IMG/VR virus record: IMGVR_UViG_3300047319_000952
Coordinates: 1-42,861 of that record
Length of the DNA: 42,861 nucleotides
DNA from: a virus
Strand: one strand, 5' to 3'
Made by a program: the position numbers and the translations under genes
In this document: piece by piece, positions 21,014 through 31,400 of the stretch
Layout of the letters: every line of letters starts with the position of its first letter
Numbering within the stretch: the stretch's first letter is position 1
Notes under the pieces: model-generated
The model's database searches: none
Told to the model about the DNA's origin: nothing
What the model saw: the letters and a program-made list of their open reading frames with translations, nothing else

Positions 21014-24000
21014 CACTTGTTCCCCTTGTAACGCCGCGCGAGGTCTTCCTCGGGCGTCCTGTCGTACTTGACGGTTCCAGCACCGGTCTCGTCGTACTTG
21101 ACCTGTGCGTCCTTGTTCGCCTGATTCCACCGGTACAGCACCTTGGCGCGCTCGCTCTTGACGAGGTCCTTGGTCAGCTTCTCAGCACCAGCGTCCGAGA
21201 TGTTGCGCTTGCCCGAGGGCGTGGCGGTCAACGCGAGTGCCCTCGCGGTCGCGTGCATGTCCGCGGCCTTGATGTCCTCAAGGAACGCATTCATGGTGCG
21301 GTCGCTGACACGAACCGTGTGACCGTCCTTCGTGAACTGTATCGGCGCCGGGCCTTGGAGTTCCTTCTTGTAGGTCTCCACACCCATACCAACCTGCGCG
21401 AGCACTCCGAACTGAGCCAACTGCGCCGGGTCGTCGTGCCACTCCTTCGCCGCCTGCAACACGGAGCCGAAGGGAATCGGCACCATGCGCTCCAACGCCT
21501 CCTTGCCCATGTTGATAGGCAACCCGTCCGGCCCAAGCTGGTTGTCCAGCTTGCGGAAGCCGAGCACGATAAGCGAGGGGATGGGCGCTTCCTTGTTCGC
21601 GAAGAACTGCCCAATCACATCGAGCGTGGTCTTCGCACCGAACTTGCCACTGCGGAGGTTCGTGACCTTGCCGGTCTCCGAGGACACCGTCTGGCCCGAA
21701 CCAATCTGCCCGAGCAGACGAATCACCTGCGCATGTCCGCCGAGCGGGTCAACGCGGGTGTCGCCCTTGCGGGCCTTGCCGAAGTCGGCGCTGCGGTAGT
21801 CCATGCCGACCTTGTAGCCTGCGGCGCTAAACGTCCCGAGGATGGCCGTCGCCGCGGCTGCGGCCGACAAGTTCTGGCGCACGGTCTCGGTCATGAGGCC
21901 CTGATTGAACTTGGTGCCGTAGTAGAGCGGGTTGAACGGGTCGAAGCGTGAGACGGTGAGCCGCGGTGAGAACATCCACTCGGCGAGCAACTGCGACGCG
22001 CGCTCCGCGGACTTCGTCATCGCCCCTCGGCCGGTCTGGCTGTTCACCAGTTCGCCGAGGGCCTTGAGGAACTTCGGGTCCGTCACGTCACGGCCGGAGT
22101 CGGCCACGTTCTTGTAGACGCGGTCGAACATCTCGATGCGCATCCGGTTGAGACCAGCGACGAACGCACGGCCGTTGCGCGCGAAGAACTGCTTGCCCGC
22201 GACCGGTGTCCGCTCAAGCAACTGCTGGGCGGAGGCGAGACCTTCCTCGCCGCCCGCCTCGCTCATCTCGTTGAAGTGGACGCCTGCGCCGCCCTGTGAC
22301 ACGGGCTTCGACGCGACCTCGTAGGTCGGACGTGAGCGAATGTCAGCATCGAGCGAGCGCGCGAACTTCTCGCTGCCCCACGCACGGATGGTCGGGATGA
22401 TGCTTGTCCAGTATTCAGGTGTGCCGATGGCGCGGAAGCCCTGCCGGAAGAAGACAGAGAAGCCGTGCGAAGTCATGATGGCCCGGGGCATCTCCACCGC
22501 GACCTTGAGCCAGTGGCCAATGTCCTTCGCCAGCGAGCGGTCGCTGAGAGCTTCAACCATGTTGGCGCCGAACGCGCGCTTGAGCAGCGAAATCTCGAAC
22601 GGCCGCGGGGCTCCGCCCGGACTGAGGCCGAGCAGCCTGTGCAGGGCTTCCTCCGCGGAGATGCGCTCCCACTGAGAGAAGCCCGCCTTGCCGAGCCGGT
22701 CGTACAGTTCATTGACGCCGTCCTGCGTGAGCACGCCCTTGATGGCCTCGAACTTGGCCTTGGGCATCTCGCCGACGAGTTCTGCGCGAGCGGCAGCGGC
22801 GCCAGCGACGCCACCACCTGCGGCCTTGCGTGCACCCTCGGCGGCTTGCACGCGCTGTGCTCGCTCCTGTCGGTACAGCTTCGCCTGCTCGCTCGCAGTC
22901 TTCTGCGCGCCCTTGATGGCCTCGGTCAACCGCTCCTCGACCGGCTTCGGTTGCTCGCCACCCTTGCCCTCAACGACAGAGAGCGCAGGCTTCGGATTCG
23001 GTTGGAACTGGTTGCGGTCCACGACCGTCCGCTCGCCCTGCGCGCCCTCGACGACGAGCTTGTCGCCGTTGATTTCGCGCACGGTGCCGGGCAAGCCGCC
23101 GATTGTGCCTGTGGAACCCACGGCGTCCGGGGCAAGAGAAGCAGAAGTCGGGGCCTCCGCGGGCGCTTGTGCCTGCGGCTGCATGTGGTCCGGCTTCATC
23201 TCCTTGAGCGCGTCGATGTCTTCAATCGACACTCCGTGCCTCGACTTCGCCGCTGCGAGATTCGCCACGTCCGGGGTCTCCGGGTCCACGAGGGCGTGTA
23301 CATCGCTGGGGTCCATGTTGTGTTCTTTCGCGAACTGCGTGACCGCGGTGCCCCACCGCTGCTCTGCTTGAGCGCGGGAGGCGAGGGCGAGCACGTCAGT
23401 CGGCGGGGGCGGGGGCGGCGCCGGGGGCTGCGGCGTCAGGTCCGTGGTTGCGTCCGCCCGGGCCTGCGCATGAGCGTCCTGCGTGGCCTTGAGCCGTGCA
23501 GCGTCCTCACGGCCGGCAGCGAGCGCGCCTTCGCGGTTCGCGGCCTGCTCCGCTTCGTACGCGGCGTAGTCTGCCTTCTGTGTCACCGCGGACACATGCC
23601 CTTGGTGCAGTCCCGCGATGGTGCCCAGCGGAGCGGCGGTAGCCGCGCCCACGAGGGCCGCCTTGCCAATCTCGCCGGGGGACTTGCCCTCGACAGCAGC
23701 CTCGCCGCCGCCCTGCACGCCGCCCATCGTCGCTGCTTCCAGCGTGTGGGCTGCGACAGGAGCCGTCTCGCCCGCGCTGATGCCGAAGGCGTTGACAGCG
23801 GGAGCGATTTCCTCGGCCGCCTTGAGGCCGGCGCCGACAGCGGGGCCTGCGGCCGTAGCCGCGAGCGTCACGCCGCCCTTCGCCGCCTCTTGCAATCGTT
23901 GCTGCGCCGCCGCTGCTTCTGGCGTGCCGGGCTGCATGGCGACAATCTGCGCGTCGGTCGTGGTCTGCGGGCCGGAGCCCTCGGCACCGGAAGCCGCAAG

Positions 24001-24831
24001 CTGGGCCTGCGTGCTCTCGCCCGCCAACTGGCCGACGTTCTTGAGTTGGTCGCCGAGTCCGCGGATGAAGCCAGCGCCGATGTTCTGCGCCTTCTCCCAC
24101 AGCGTGGGCGCAGCCTGCTCGTGCAGCCAGTCATTGTAGCTGACGCTGGTCTTGTGGGCGTCGTGCTGCAACTTGTACTCGGCTTCGAGGGCATCGGGCG
24201 GCTCCAGAGCGGAGTTGTGCAGCGCCGGGTACTTGCGCGCTACAATCTGTGCCATGTCCTCGTACGTGATGGGAGGCAGTTCTTCGTTCTTGATGTGCTG
24301 CGTGTACATCTTGTCGATGACCTGCTTCTCATCTGTGAGGTCGTAGCTGCGCTTGGCCTGCGCGATGAGCGCCCTATCCACCGCAGTGCCGTACGCGCCG
24401 TGCAAGTCCTGCATGAACGTGTCGGGTGTGATGTTCGGCTCGTCCGCCGCCTGCAACTCGAACGCAGATTGGAGCACGTCATGGTCCGACATCTTCTCGC
24501 TGGGCTTGAGTTTGTACTCCCGACGCAACTGGTCAGCGAATAGCTTGGCCCCCTCGGGGCCGTTGCGACGGATAGAGAGAGTCAGTTTCCGCTTCGCCGC
24601 GTCTTCGCTAAGAGAGGTCGTGGCGGGCGAGACCGGGGTGGGGGCAGGGGGCGGAGTGGGTACATCAGGCGTAGGCGTCGCCGTCGTATCAGTCGCCGCA
24701 GAATCCGGCTCAAGGGCTGGTGTATCGTACGCCGGGTCATCAGGCACAGGAGCGTCTGGATGCCAAGGTCCAGTGGGACCGAGCCGCTTCTGATTCGCCT
24801 TCATCTGCTCGTACGTGAATGGTGACGCCAT
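21013..24831 (-). CDS. Very large internal virion/polyvalent-type protein, 1272 aa
   Basis: AAAGGAGG precedes the ATG. Residues 1-80 are Pro/Thr/Ala-rich. A folded helical region follows (90-260), then Ala/Gly-rich sequence with hydrophobic glycine stretches (300-420), a charged helical middle, and a folded C-terminal half (about 700-1200: KAKFEAIKGVLTQDGVNELY, RAIMTSHGFSVFFRQGFRA, NRMRIEMFDRVYKNV). The C-terminal half recalls large polyvalent proteins and DNA-ejection proteins that phages package in the capsid. No protease, transglycosylase or other catalytic motif could be pinned down. Its place at the 3' end of the structural block fits an ejection protein. Confidence 0.7.
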   Translation of the reverse strand: MASPFTYEQMKANQKRLGPTGPWHPDAPVPDDPAYDTPALEPDSAATDTTATPTPDVPTPPPAPTPVSPATTSLSEDAAKRKLTLSIRRNGPEGAKLFADQLRREYKLKPSEKMSDHDVLQSAFELQAADEPNITPDTFMQDLHGAYGTAVDRALIAQAKRSYDLTDEKQVIDKMYTQHIKNEELPPITYEDMAQIVARKYPALHNSALEPPDALEAEYKLQHDAHKTSVSYNDWLHEQAAPTLWEKAQNIGAGFIRGLGDQLKNVGQLAGESTQAQLAASGAEGSGPQTTTDAQIVAMQPGTPEAAAAQQRLQEAAKGGVTLAATAAGPAVGAGLKAAEEIAPAVNAFGISAGETAPVAAHTLEAATMGGVQGGGEAAVEGKSPGEIGKAALVGAATAAPLGTIAGLHQGHVSAVTQKADYAAYEAEQAANREGALAAGREDAARLKATQDAHAQARADATTDLTPQPPAPPPPPPTDVLALASRAQAEQRWGTAVTQFAKEHNMDPSDVHALVDPETPDVANLAAAKSRHGVSIEDIDALKEMKPDHMQPQAQAPAEAPTSASLAPDAVGSTGTIGGLPGTVREINGDKLVVEGAQGERTVVDRNQFQPNPKPALSVVEGKGGEQPKPVEERLTEAIKGAQKTASEQAKLYRQERAQRVQAAEGARKAAGGGVAGAAAARAELVGEMPKAKFEAIKGVLTQDGVNELYDRLGKAGFSQWERISAEEALHRLLGLSPGGAPRPFEISLLKRAFGANMVEALSDRSLAKDIGHWLKVAVEMPRAIMTSHGFSVFFRQGFRAIGTPEYWTSIIPTIRAWGSEKFARSLDADIRSRPTYEVASKPVSQGGAGVHFNEMSEAGGEEGLASAQQLLERTPVAGKQFFARNGRAFVAGLNRMRIEMFDRVYKNVADSGRDVTDPKFLKALGELVNSQTGRGAMTKSAERASQLLAEWMFSPRLTVSRFDPFNPLYYGTKFNQGLMTETVRQNLSAAAAATAILGTFSAAGYKVGMDYRSADFGKARKGDTRVDPLGGHAQVIRLLGQIGSGQTVSSETGKVTNLRSGKFGAKTTLDVIGQFFANKEAPIPSLIVLGFRKLDNQLGPDGLPINMGKEALERMVPIPFGSVLQAAKEWHDDPAQLAQFGVLAQVGMGVETYKKELQGPAPIQFTKDGHTVRVSDRTMNAFLEDIKAADMHATARALALTATPSGKRNISDAGAEKLTKDLVKSERAKVLYRWNQANKDAQVKYDETGAGTVKYDRTPEEDLARRYKGNK

Positions 24832-24843
24832 TGCGTCCCTCCT

Positions 24844-25965
24844 TTACTTGCCCGGTGGGTGTAGCCGAAGGTACTGCTGCCGCTTGAGGGGCGACATGCC
24901 CGCGGTCGGGTCCGTAGTCACCGGTGCGCCAGTCTCTGCCGGCGCGGGCTCTGCGGCGGTGCCACCGTGCCGCTGCAACACGCGCTGGTCAAGCTGGTCG
25001 TGCATCCGGTCCATCACGTCCGAGGTGACGGTCAGCGGGTCTTCACCCTTGCTGATACGCGTGTCGATTTCGCGCTGCGCATCGTTGTGCATCCCACGGT
25101 ACTCGGCGCTGTCCATCTTGATGCCGACGGCCGAGAGCATCGCGTCCATGCGGCTCTTGAGCATGTCCTTCGACGCCTGCATCTTGAGCGCCGTGACACG
25201 CGCGGTTTCGTCACCCTTCGTCTTCGCGAGGTCAAGCTGGCCTTGGAGCGCCGACTTGGCGTGCTCGATTTCCATCAACTGGTCCGCGTACTTGCCAGTG
25301 ACGACGCGCCGCATGTCGCCGGTCTGCATCGCCTGCTGCATCGCACCCTTAATGGCGTCCTGCTTGATTTGCAGGAGGTTCTTCCACTTGTCGAGTTCGT
25401 CCGCGTTCGCGGCCTTGTTGTCCTCGCTGTACTTCTGGACGAGCGCCGCGGCATGTTCCGGGTTGCCCATGCCCATCGCGAACATGAGGAGTGGGTTGTT
25501 GCGGTGTTCCCTCGGCATCGTCGCGAGGTCGGCCAGCTTCTGCTTCATGATGCCCTTGTAGTCTACGTTGGGCATGTTCGCTTCCATCTCCGCTTCGTAC
25601 TGCTGCAACTTGTCGTGAATGTCCTTCTTGTGCAGATAGCCGTACGGCCCCGAGTCGGTGTAGTCATCCTCCACGGGCGTGTACGTCTTACCCGGGTTGG
25701 CCTTCTCGAACTTCGCCTTCGCCGCCTGCCCCGTAGGGTTGAGCGACGAGTCGAGGTCGGGGAGCTTGAACGCCGGAGGTGCTGGAGGCTGCGCCGGAAC
25801 CTGCGTCGCGGCCTGATTCGCAATGTCTTCCATCTGACTCGGCGCCGGAGGTGGCGTCTGGCCCGTCAGGTCTCTCACGAGACCCGCGGTACCCTCGATG
25901 CCTTCCTTCCCGGCCCACAGTCCCGCCCTCGCGAGGGCGTGCCCCACACCACCAATGAGTCCCAT
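24844..25965 (-). CDS. Probable internal virion/ejection protein
   Basis: A 373-residue protein from the ATG at 25965 (AAGGAG upstream). The N-terminus is hydrophobic and glycine-rich (MGLIGGVGHALARAGLWAG), followed by a Pro-rich linker and a long helical region with heptad-like charged repeats (LLQIKQDAIKGAMQQAMQTG, IEHAKSALQGQLDLAKTKG). Short, Gly-rich N-termini and long helices are typical of podovirus ejection proteins such as T7 gp15-type or P22 gp7/gp16/gp20. This is a judgement from pattern and position; no homologous family is named. Confidence 0.65.
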   Translation of the reverse strand: MGLIGGVGHALARAGLWAGKEGIEGTAGLVRDLTGQTPPPAPSQMEDIANQAATQVPAQPPAPPAFKLPDLDSSLNPTGQAAKAKFEKANPGKTYTPVEDDYTDSGPYGYLHKKDIHDKLQQYEAEMEANMPNVDYKGIMKQKLADLATMPREHRNNPLLMFAMGMGNPEHAAALVQKYSEDNKAANADELDKWKNLLQIKQDAIKGAMQQAMQTGDMRRVVTGKYADQLMEIEHAKSALQGQLDLAKTKGDETARVTALKMQASKDMLKSRMDAMLSAVGIKMDSAEYRGMHNDAQREIDTRISKGEDPLTVTSDVMDRMHDQLDQRVLQRHGGTAAEPAPAETGAPVTTDPTAGMSPLKRQQYLRLHPPGK

Positions 25966-25975
25966 GTCGTTCTCC

Positions 25976-26539
25976 TTACGCCGCGGCCTTGGGCTTCGTG
26001 CCCGCGCCGCCAGCAAGTCGCTGCATCCAACCGCCGTAGTCACCTGAACCCATGCCGGAGAGGGCGCCGCTTGCGGCCTGCCCAACCTTGCCCCACATCG
26101 TGGGCTCTGCGTTCTGTGCGGCGAGGTTACCAAGTGCGAGGTCGCCTTCGCGCTGGACCATGCCTTGTGCGACAGGCATCGCGCTCTGCGTGAGCCCCGA
26201 GAGGACACCACGTTGAAGTGCACCACCCGCCTGTGGCGCCGCAGCAACGCCGAAGTCCGACGCACCGCTCGAAGCACCGCCCGCGGGGCCGAAGCCCGAC
26301 ATGGCCGCTTCCTTGTTGAGGCCGGTCTGGAGACCTTGCCCCTGCTCCATCGCCTGCTGCATCAGTTGCTGGCCGTAGGGCGAGTTGCTGATTTGGTTGA
26401 CGAGTTCCTGCGTGCGCTTGCCGACGGCGTTAGCGCCGAACATCTGATTGTACATCTGCGGGTCCATGTACTTCTGCTTTCGGCGCCCGAAGATGCCGCC
26501 CAGCGCGCTGAGTCCGCCGAGCATGAGTGGTGCGAACAT
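25976..26539 (-). CDS. Small internal virion-like protein
   Basis: A 187-residue protein starting MFAPLMLGGLSALGGIFGRR, a glycine-rich hydrophobic N-terminus like its neighbour at 24844-25965, then Gln/Met-rich helices (QQLMQQAMEQGQGLQ) and an Ala/Gly-rich second half. It probably belongs with the two large internal proteins as a set of DNA-ejection or core proteins. The family is not recognised. Confidence 0.65.
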   Translation of the reverse strand: MFAPLMLGGLSALGGIFGRRKQKYMDPQMYNQMFGANAVGKRTQELVNQISNSPYGQQLMQQAMEQGQGLQTGLNKEAAMSGFGPAGGASSGASDFGVAAAPQAGGALQRGVLSGLTQSAMPVAQGMVQREGDLALGNLAAQNAEPTMWGKVGQAASGALSGMGSGDYGGWMQRLAGGAGTKPKAAA

Positions 26540-26548
26540 GTTGACCTC

Positions 26549-28480
26549 TTATCCGAGTGAGATGATTCGGATGTACAGCGCGTACCGCGCGGTACCGTAA
26601 GTGCCGCCGCCAGTGACCGTGTACGTGATGTTGCCGGAGTTGACCTGCATAGGGATGGTTGCTTTCGACCGCCCTGTGGTGGTCAAGGCTTTCGTCACGG
26701 TGGCATCCGTTGTCGCACCGAGTACATCGGTCCAGCCGATAGTGACCGTCGCCGTGCCCGCGCCAGCATCTGACGCGGTGACGACAAGCAGCACTTCGAC
26801 TTCGTAGATGCCAGCCGGTGGTGTGTTCGAGAGGTTCGTGCTACCGATGTCGGCTGCTTGTGCGGTCAGGTCTATCTTGCCGAGGCGGCCCGCCGAAACG
26901 GCTGGGGCTTGGTCGCCGACAGTGACGACGTTACCGGTGAGGTCACCGAAGCCGTAGTTGCGTGCGGCCGTGTTCGTGAAGGTGAACGAGTTGTTGCCGA
27001 CCGCGCCCGAGAGCACGACGCGCAGTTTCTTTGAACTCGTCGTTGTGTCTTGGAACGAGACACCAGTGCTCGCCGTTGAGGCAATCAGTAGACACGTGGA
27101 ACTAAGCGTCTTATTCGCGAGTGTCTGAGTACCTACCGTGATGACGAAATCGCCAGTGCTCCCCAAGTTCGGCAAGTTGTACTGAATAGGGTTGCCGGCC
27201 AACGACACAATCTGGTGGCCGTTAGGCGGAGATGCCGGGTTGTTCACGAAGAACGACTGGTCGGCCACCATGTTCGGCACTTGGAAGATGTCGCCGAGCC
27301 CGGAGTCGTAGAACACGAGTGGCGTTCCAGCGTTGCTCTTGATGACGAACTGGTAGACACCGATAGTCGGTGTGGCCTCGGTCGTGATGCGGACGGCAGG
27401 GATACCGAGTGCGGCACCTTGAGCAATGTCCAAGGACGCAGCGGGTGCTACGCTACCCGTGTTGATGCCCACCTTGCCATCGGAAGCGATTTGACCAAGC
27501 TGCACACCGGCCTGCGTGTCCCACCGGAGCAGCGACGTGGTCGCCACGCCTACCGTCACATACGAGACGCATGTAAATAGAAACGCAGGGACGGCGTTAA
27601 TCATGCTCCCCGAGAGCCAGATAGCGTTCGCCGTGTTACCGGTGGATTTCGGCGTGCCTGAACAAACGACTGTCCGTGTTACGGGGAAGAAGGTCTGTGC
27701 GGGTGTCATCCCTGCGACTTCGGCGGCAGTGAAAGGCGAGTCTACGGCATTGAAGCCGATAGCACTGTCCCACTGATTACCCGCCGAATCAACTAGACTC
27801 ACCATCCATGCGGACGTGGTAATGTCAATCGTGCTGCTAAAGCACGCGACCATCGCAGTGACGATGTACGTTGCACCCGGTATCACCGTACCACTCAAGC
27901 CGTTCTTCTGCGGATTGGTACCAACAGTGGGTGCGTTGACTGCTTCGTAGCTCGTAATGCCATCATTCGACGCGAGCGCGGCACCCGTTGTCCCAGCGAT
28001 ACCACCACCACCCGCACCGCCGCGAGGTCCACCCCAGTTGTCAGCGATGACTACCGCAGTCGTCGTCATGGCGGCACTTGCAGCGCCACCACCAACGATG
28101 TGCAGCGTAGAGCCGGGGCTCGTCTGGTTGATGCCGACGATAGCTAGTGCCTCATCAACTGACAATCGCGGCGTCGGACTACCGAGATGAATCTTACCTT
28201 TCGCGGAGGCTGCGGTAGATGAAAGTACGAGCGTTCCAGCCGCACCAAGTCCACCGAAGCCTAGTTGCCCTGCTGCGCGCCCGGGCAAGAAGAAGTAGTT
28301 GGCAAGGTCAGGAACGAGAGGAGCCCCCGAACCATCCGGTGTCTCCCCTCGCGAGATTGCTGCAAGGCCGGTGGAGTTCTGCCGCAAGGCAGACCCCATC
28401 CGGCGCAGTTCCTTGTTGAGCCACGGCCAACAGATTGTCGGGTCGTTGGGCGGGACTACCGGTCCGAACTGACGGGCCAT
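26549..28480 (-). CDS. Tail fibre/spike-like structural protein
   Basis: A 643-residue protein with beta-rich, Gly/Ser/Thr/Asn-rich sequence typical of fibres. Residues 85-130 contain GKIHLGSPTPRLSVDEAL...VGINQTSPGSTLHI, a motif found repeatedly in phage tail-fibre and virion-attached beta proteins. The N-terminus (MARQFGPVVPPNDPTICWPWL) probably binds the tail, and the last 100 residues (EVEVLLVVTASDAGAGTATV, ITYTVTGGGTYG, ALYIRIISLG) resemble a receptor-facing or trimerisation domain. No enzyme motif is seen. Confidence 0.75.
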   Translation of the reverse strand: MARQFGPVVPPNDPTICWPWLNKELRRMGSALRQNSTGLAAISRGETPDGSGAPLVPDLANYFFLPGRAAGQLGFGGLGAAGTLVLSSTAASAKGKIHLGSPTPRLSVDEALAIVGINQTSPGSTLHIVGGGAASAAMTTTAVVIADNWGGPRGGAGGGGIAGTTGAALASNDGITSYEAVNAPTVGTNPQKNGLSGTVIPGATYIVTAMVACFSSTIDITTSAWMVSLVDSAGNQWDSAIGFNAVDSPFTAAEVAGMTPAQTFFPVTRTVVCSGTPKSTGNTANAIWLSGSMINAVPAFLFTCVSYVTVGVATTSLLRWDTQAGVQLGQIASDGKVGINTGSVAPAASLDIAQGAALGIPAVRITTEATPTIGVYQFVIKSNAGTPLVFYDSGLGDIFQVPNMVADQSFFVNNPASPPNGHQIVSLAGNPIQYNLPNLGSTGDFVITVGTQTLANKTLSSTCLLIASTASTGVSFQDTTTSSKKLRVVLSGAVGNNSFTFTNTAARNYGFGDLTGNVVTVGDQAPAVSAGRLGKIDLTAQAADIGSTNLSNTPPAGIYEVEVLLVVTASDAGAGTATVTIGWTDVLGATTDATVTKALTTTGRSKATIPMQVNSGNITYTVTGGGTYGTARYALYIRIISLG

Positions 28481-28489
28481 CGGATACCC

Positions 28490-31400
28490 CTACGCGACGG
28501 AGCGCGTCTGCTCCGGGCCTTGGTCATCGAACAGAATCATGAACTGGTGCAGGCGCATGTTGACACCGAGGTCCGCCCACGTCGCCGTGTCGTACCTATA
28601 GCCGTCTGCATCAGTAGTGAACGTGAGTGGTACCTTCTCGACTTGGAGTTCCAGCCCCTGTCGCACGTCATCAAGCTGCATGACGAGCATGTCACCCTTG
28701 AGGGTCGAGCCCCACTGTGTGTGCATGGTCGCCGCGGTCTCGCCGATACTAAGGCCCCGGTCGCTGAGAGCGATGGCGCCGGTATCGAACGTGAACGTGA
28801 CGCCCGCGCTAGTGGCGTTCGCCGCTCGCGAGAGGACACAGGACTTGAAGTCGCCCGCGACCGAGAGCACGATGGTGCCCTCGTCGAGGGACGAGCCCTT
28901 CGCCCGCATCCCTGCGACGACATTGGTGAAGACTGCCGAAGTGGACGAGAGCGTGGTGCTGGTGATAGTGCTGTTCGCCACCGCCGTGTTCGTCGTGCCG
29001 TAGGCCGAGTAGAGTAGGTATGCCTTGTAGAGGTGTGTGTCGTGCGTGATGCCCGCGGGATGAAGACGGCGCGTGCGGATAACCGGGGTGATGGGCGCCG
29101 CGGCGAGCGAGTTGCTCGCGTTGTGCACCTGATAGCCCGATGCCTGCACGGTACCGAAATCCTCCTGATACACGATGCCGGTGGTCTCGTGGCCCGTGAG
29201 CAGGAACTGTGTTCCTGACATGAGCACTTCGGTGGACGACCGACCGGAAACCGTGATAGGGCCGGTGACCGGGAGACGGCCGCCGTCCTTCAACTTGTCT
29301 GCCGCGTAGCTGAACACGAGCGCCTTGGTGTTCTTGTTGTGCGTCGCGCCCGCGGGGCAGTAGTAGAGAACAAGCCACTTCTCGCGCGGGTAGACGCGGA
29401 ACACACAGGTCGAGAGTGCGGAGAGCTTCACCGTGTTCGGCCAGTCGAGGTCGATGTTGAGTGGCCTCGGGGCGACGCCATCCGTGAGGAAGACGCCAGC
29501 GAACGAGGCGTACGCCATGACCGTCCCGGCGCCCGGCCAGTCGAACTTCACCGCGGCCAGAGGCCCGGCGATGCCGTGGTCGGACGCGTGGTCCTCGTGT
29601 GCGAGCCCCTCATGGAAGTCCGTGTCGGACTCTGACGGAAGGTAGTTCACACGCTTGATGCCGTTCTGCATCCCGACGTACAGAGCCGGGCCGAGTGTGC
29701 GGATGCACGTGACACGGTCTCGCCGCTTCGTCGTGTTAAACCGCATCACGTAAGGCTTGGGGAATGACTCTGGTGCGCCGGGCAACGAGAAGCGAATCGC
29801 CGTCTCGTCGCCAAGGTCGTTCGTGACGAGCGAGCCTTGAAAGAGGTCGCCAGTGGTACAGGTCGGCGGCACGCCATTAGCGGGTTCGTTGACGGTATCG
29901 CCAATCTGGTCGCGGAATGTCACGATGCGGAAGGGCTGACCGTTCAAGTTGATGGAGCCCGAGGTGAAGAAGACCTCGACCTTGACGCCGGTCACGCGGA
30001 GATGCTGGACGGAGCCGGTCGGGGACTTGATGAGCCGCACCTTGAAGGTGCCGTCCGCAAGGTCCGCTGCGACCCAACCGACGCCGAACGTCTCCATCTC
30101 ACCGCCGTGTGTCTGTGCGTCGAGGGATGTGCGGGTGAAGACGCCGAGCATGTCGTCCGTCGTCTTGGACGCGCCGCCTGCGGTGAGACCGTAGAGGTAT
30201 CCCGCCTGCGAGCCCGCGGCGCCGAACGCATCGGCCGCCCCTCGGACCGTGATGCGGATGCCGTAGATGGTACGCGTGGACCACGGGGCGCCGGTGACGA
30301 AGCCGAAGTTGCCAAGCAAGTTGCCGAACGGACCACCCGCCGAGCCCGAGAGCCCGGAGAACGCGTCCGCATTGTTGCTGCTGTTGTAACCCGCGATGCC
30401 CGCGGCCATGAAGGTCGGGTTCGTGAACTGTTGGAACGAGCCGAGCACGCCCGAGACTGAGGAGTAACCGGTCTGGACGGTGCGACTGTCCGACAAGTCC
30501 TTGGACTGTGTCCCGCTCGACGCTGCCGTCGTGAGGCGAATCTTCGCCACACGCTTGAAGCCACCGAGCGGTGGGAAGGTCCGGTTGTCCTGCGTCGGGC
30601 CGAACATGTAGAGGCCGTAGTGCGTCGCGTAGCGCCCGTCGCCGCCCGTGTTGATGGGCCGTGGGAACACCACGTGCACGCCAACGCCAGTGAGTGCGGT
30701 GATGTTGACCGCCACTGGCTCGCCCGAGTTCTTCGAGGACGCGCTCTTGCCGTAGTAGGCCGACTCGATTTCCAGCGGATTGTCCTCGCCGTCAGCCGTG
30801 CTGTCCGGGTCGAAGATTTCCGTGTGCAGGAACCAGTAGTAGCCCGTCGCCAGCGTCGGTGGCCACGCACATGCGACACCGTCGATGGTGGCGATGGTAG
30901 TCAGCGTGACTTGGTCAACGACCGGGTTCAGGCCCGCGGGACGGACGCTAAGAATGTCGTCGTACGTGAGGGTGCTCGACGTGGTCGGGGCCTTGCGGGG
31001 CCGCCACTCGATGCGCTGCATCGGGTCCTTGCCGTTCCACGTGAAGTAGTAGCCGCCGTACTGCGACATGTCGAAGATTTCATCGCCGCTGTTCGTGAAC
31101 GTGCGCACGCAACCTTGCACGAAGAACAGCGAGACCGCACCGTTAGAAATGCCCGTGCTCATGGTGATGGCGTTGTAGTGGCCGGTTGTGCCGCTCTGGC
31201 CGCTCACCGAGAGGACGATGATGCTCGTGGTACCCGGCAGGAAGACCGTCGCGCCAACAATGTCCGCGAGGAACGGGAAACCCGTGGTCGCGGTGAACAC
31301 GTTGGTCGTGACTGACCCGGCGATGAGGGCGGGGCCGCCCATCTCCTGCATCGGGTTGAAGGTGTAGTTCAGCGTGGTGCTCGACGTGGGCGCCTGCGAC

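Noticed and set aside
22465-24543. 692-residue open frame on the + strand opposite the 1272-residue gene
   Set aside because: It is an antisense shadow typical of GC-rich coding DNA: Arg/Leu-rich, no ribosome-binding site, and inside a well-supported gene on the other strand.
24844-26277. Longer form of the 373-residue internal protein starting at 26277
   Set aside because: The extra 104 residues are Arg/Ser-rich and overlap the neighbouring 187-residue gene in another frame; the ATG at 25965 has a proper AAGGAG site.
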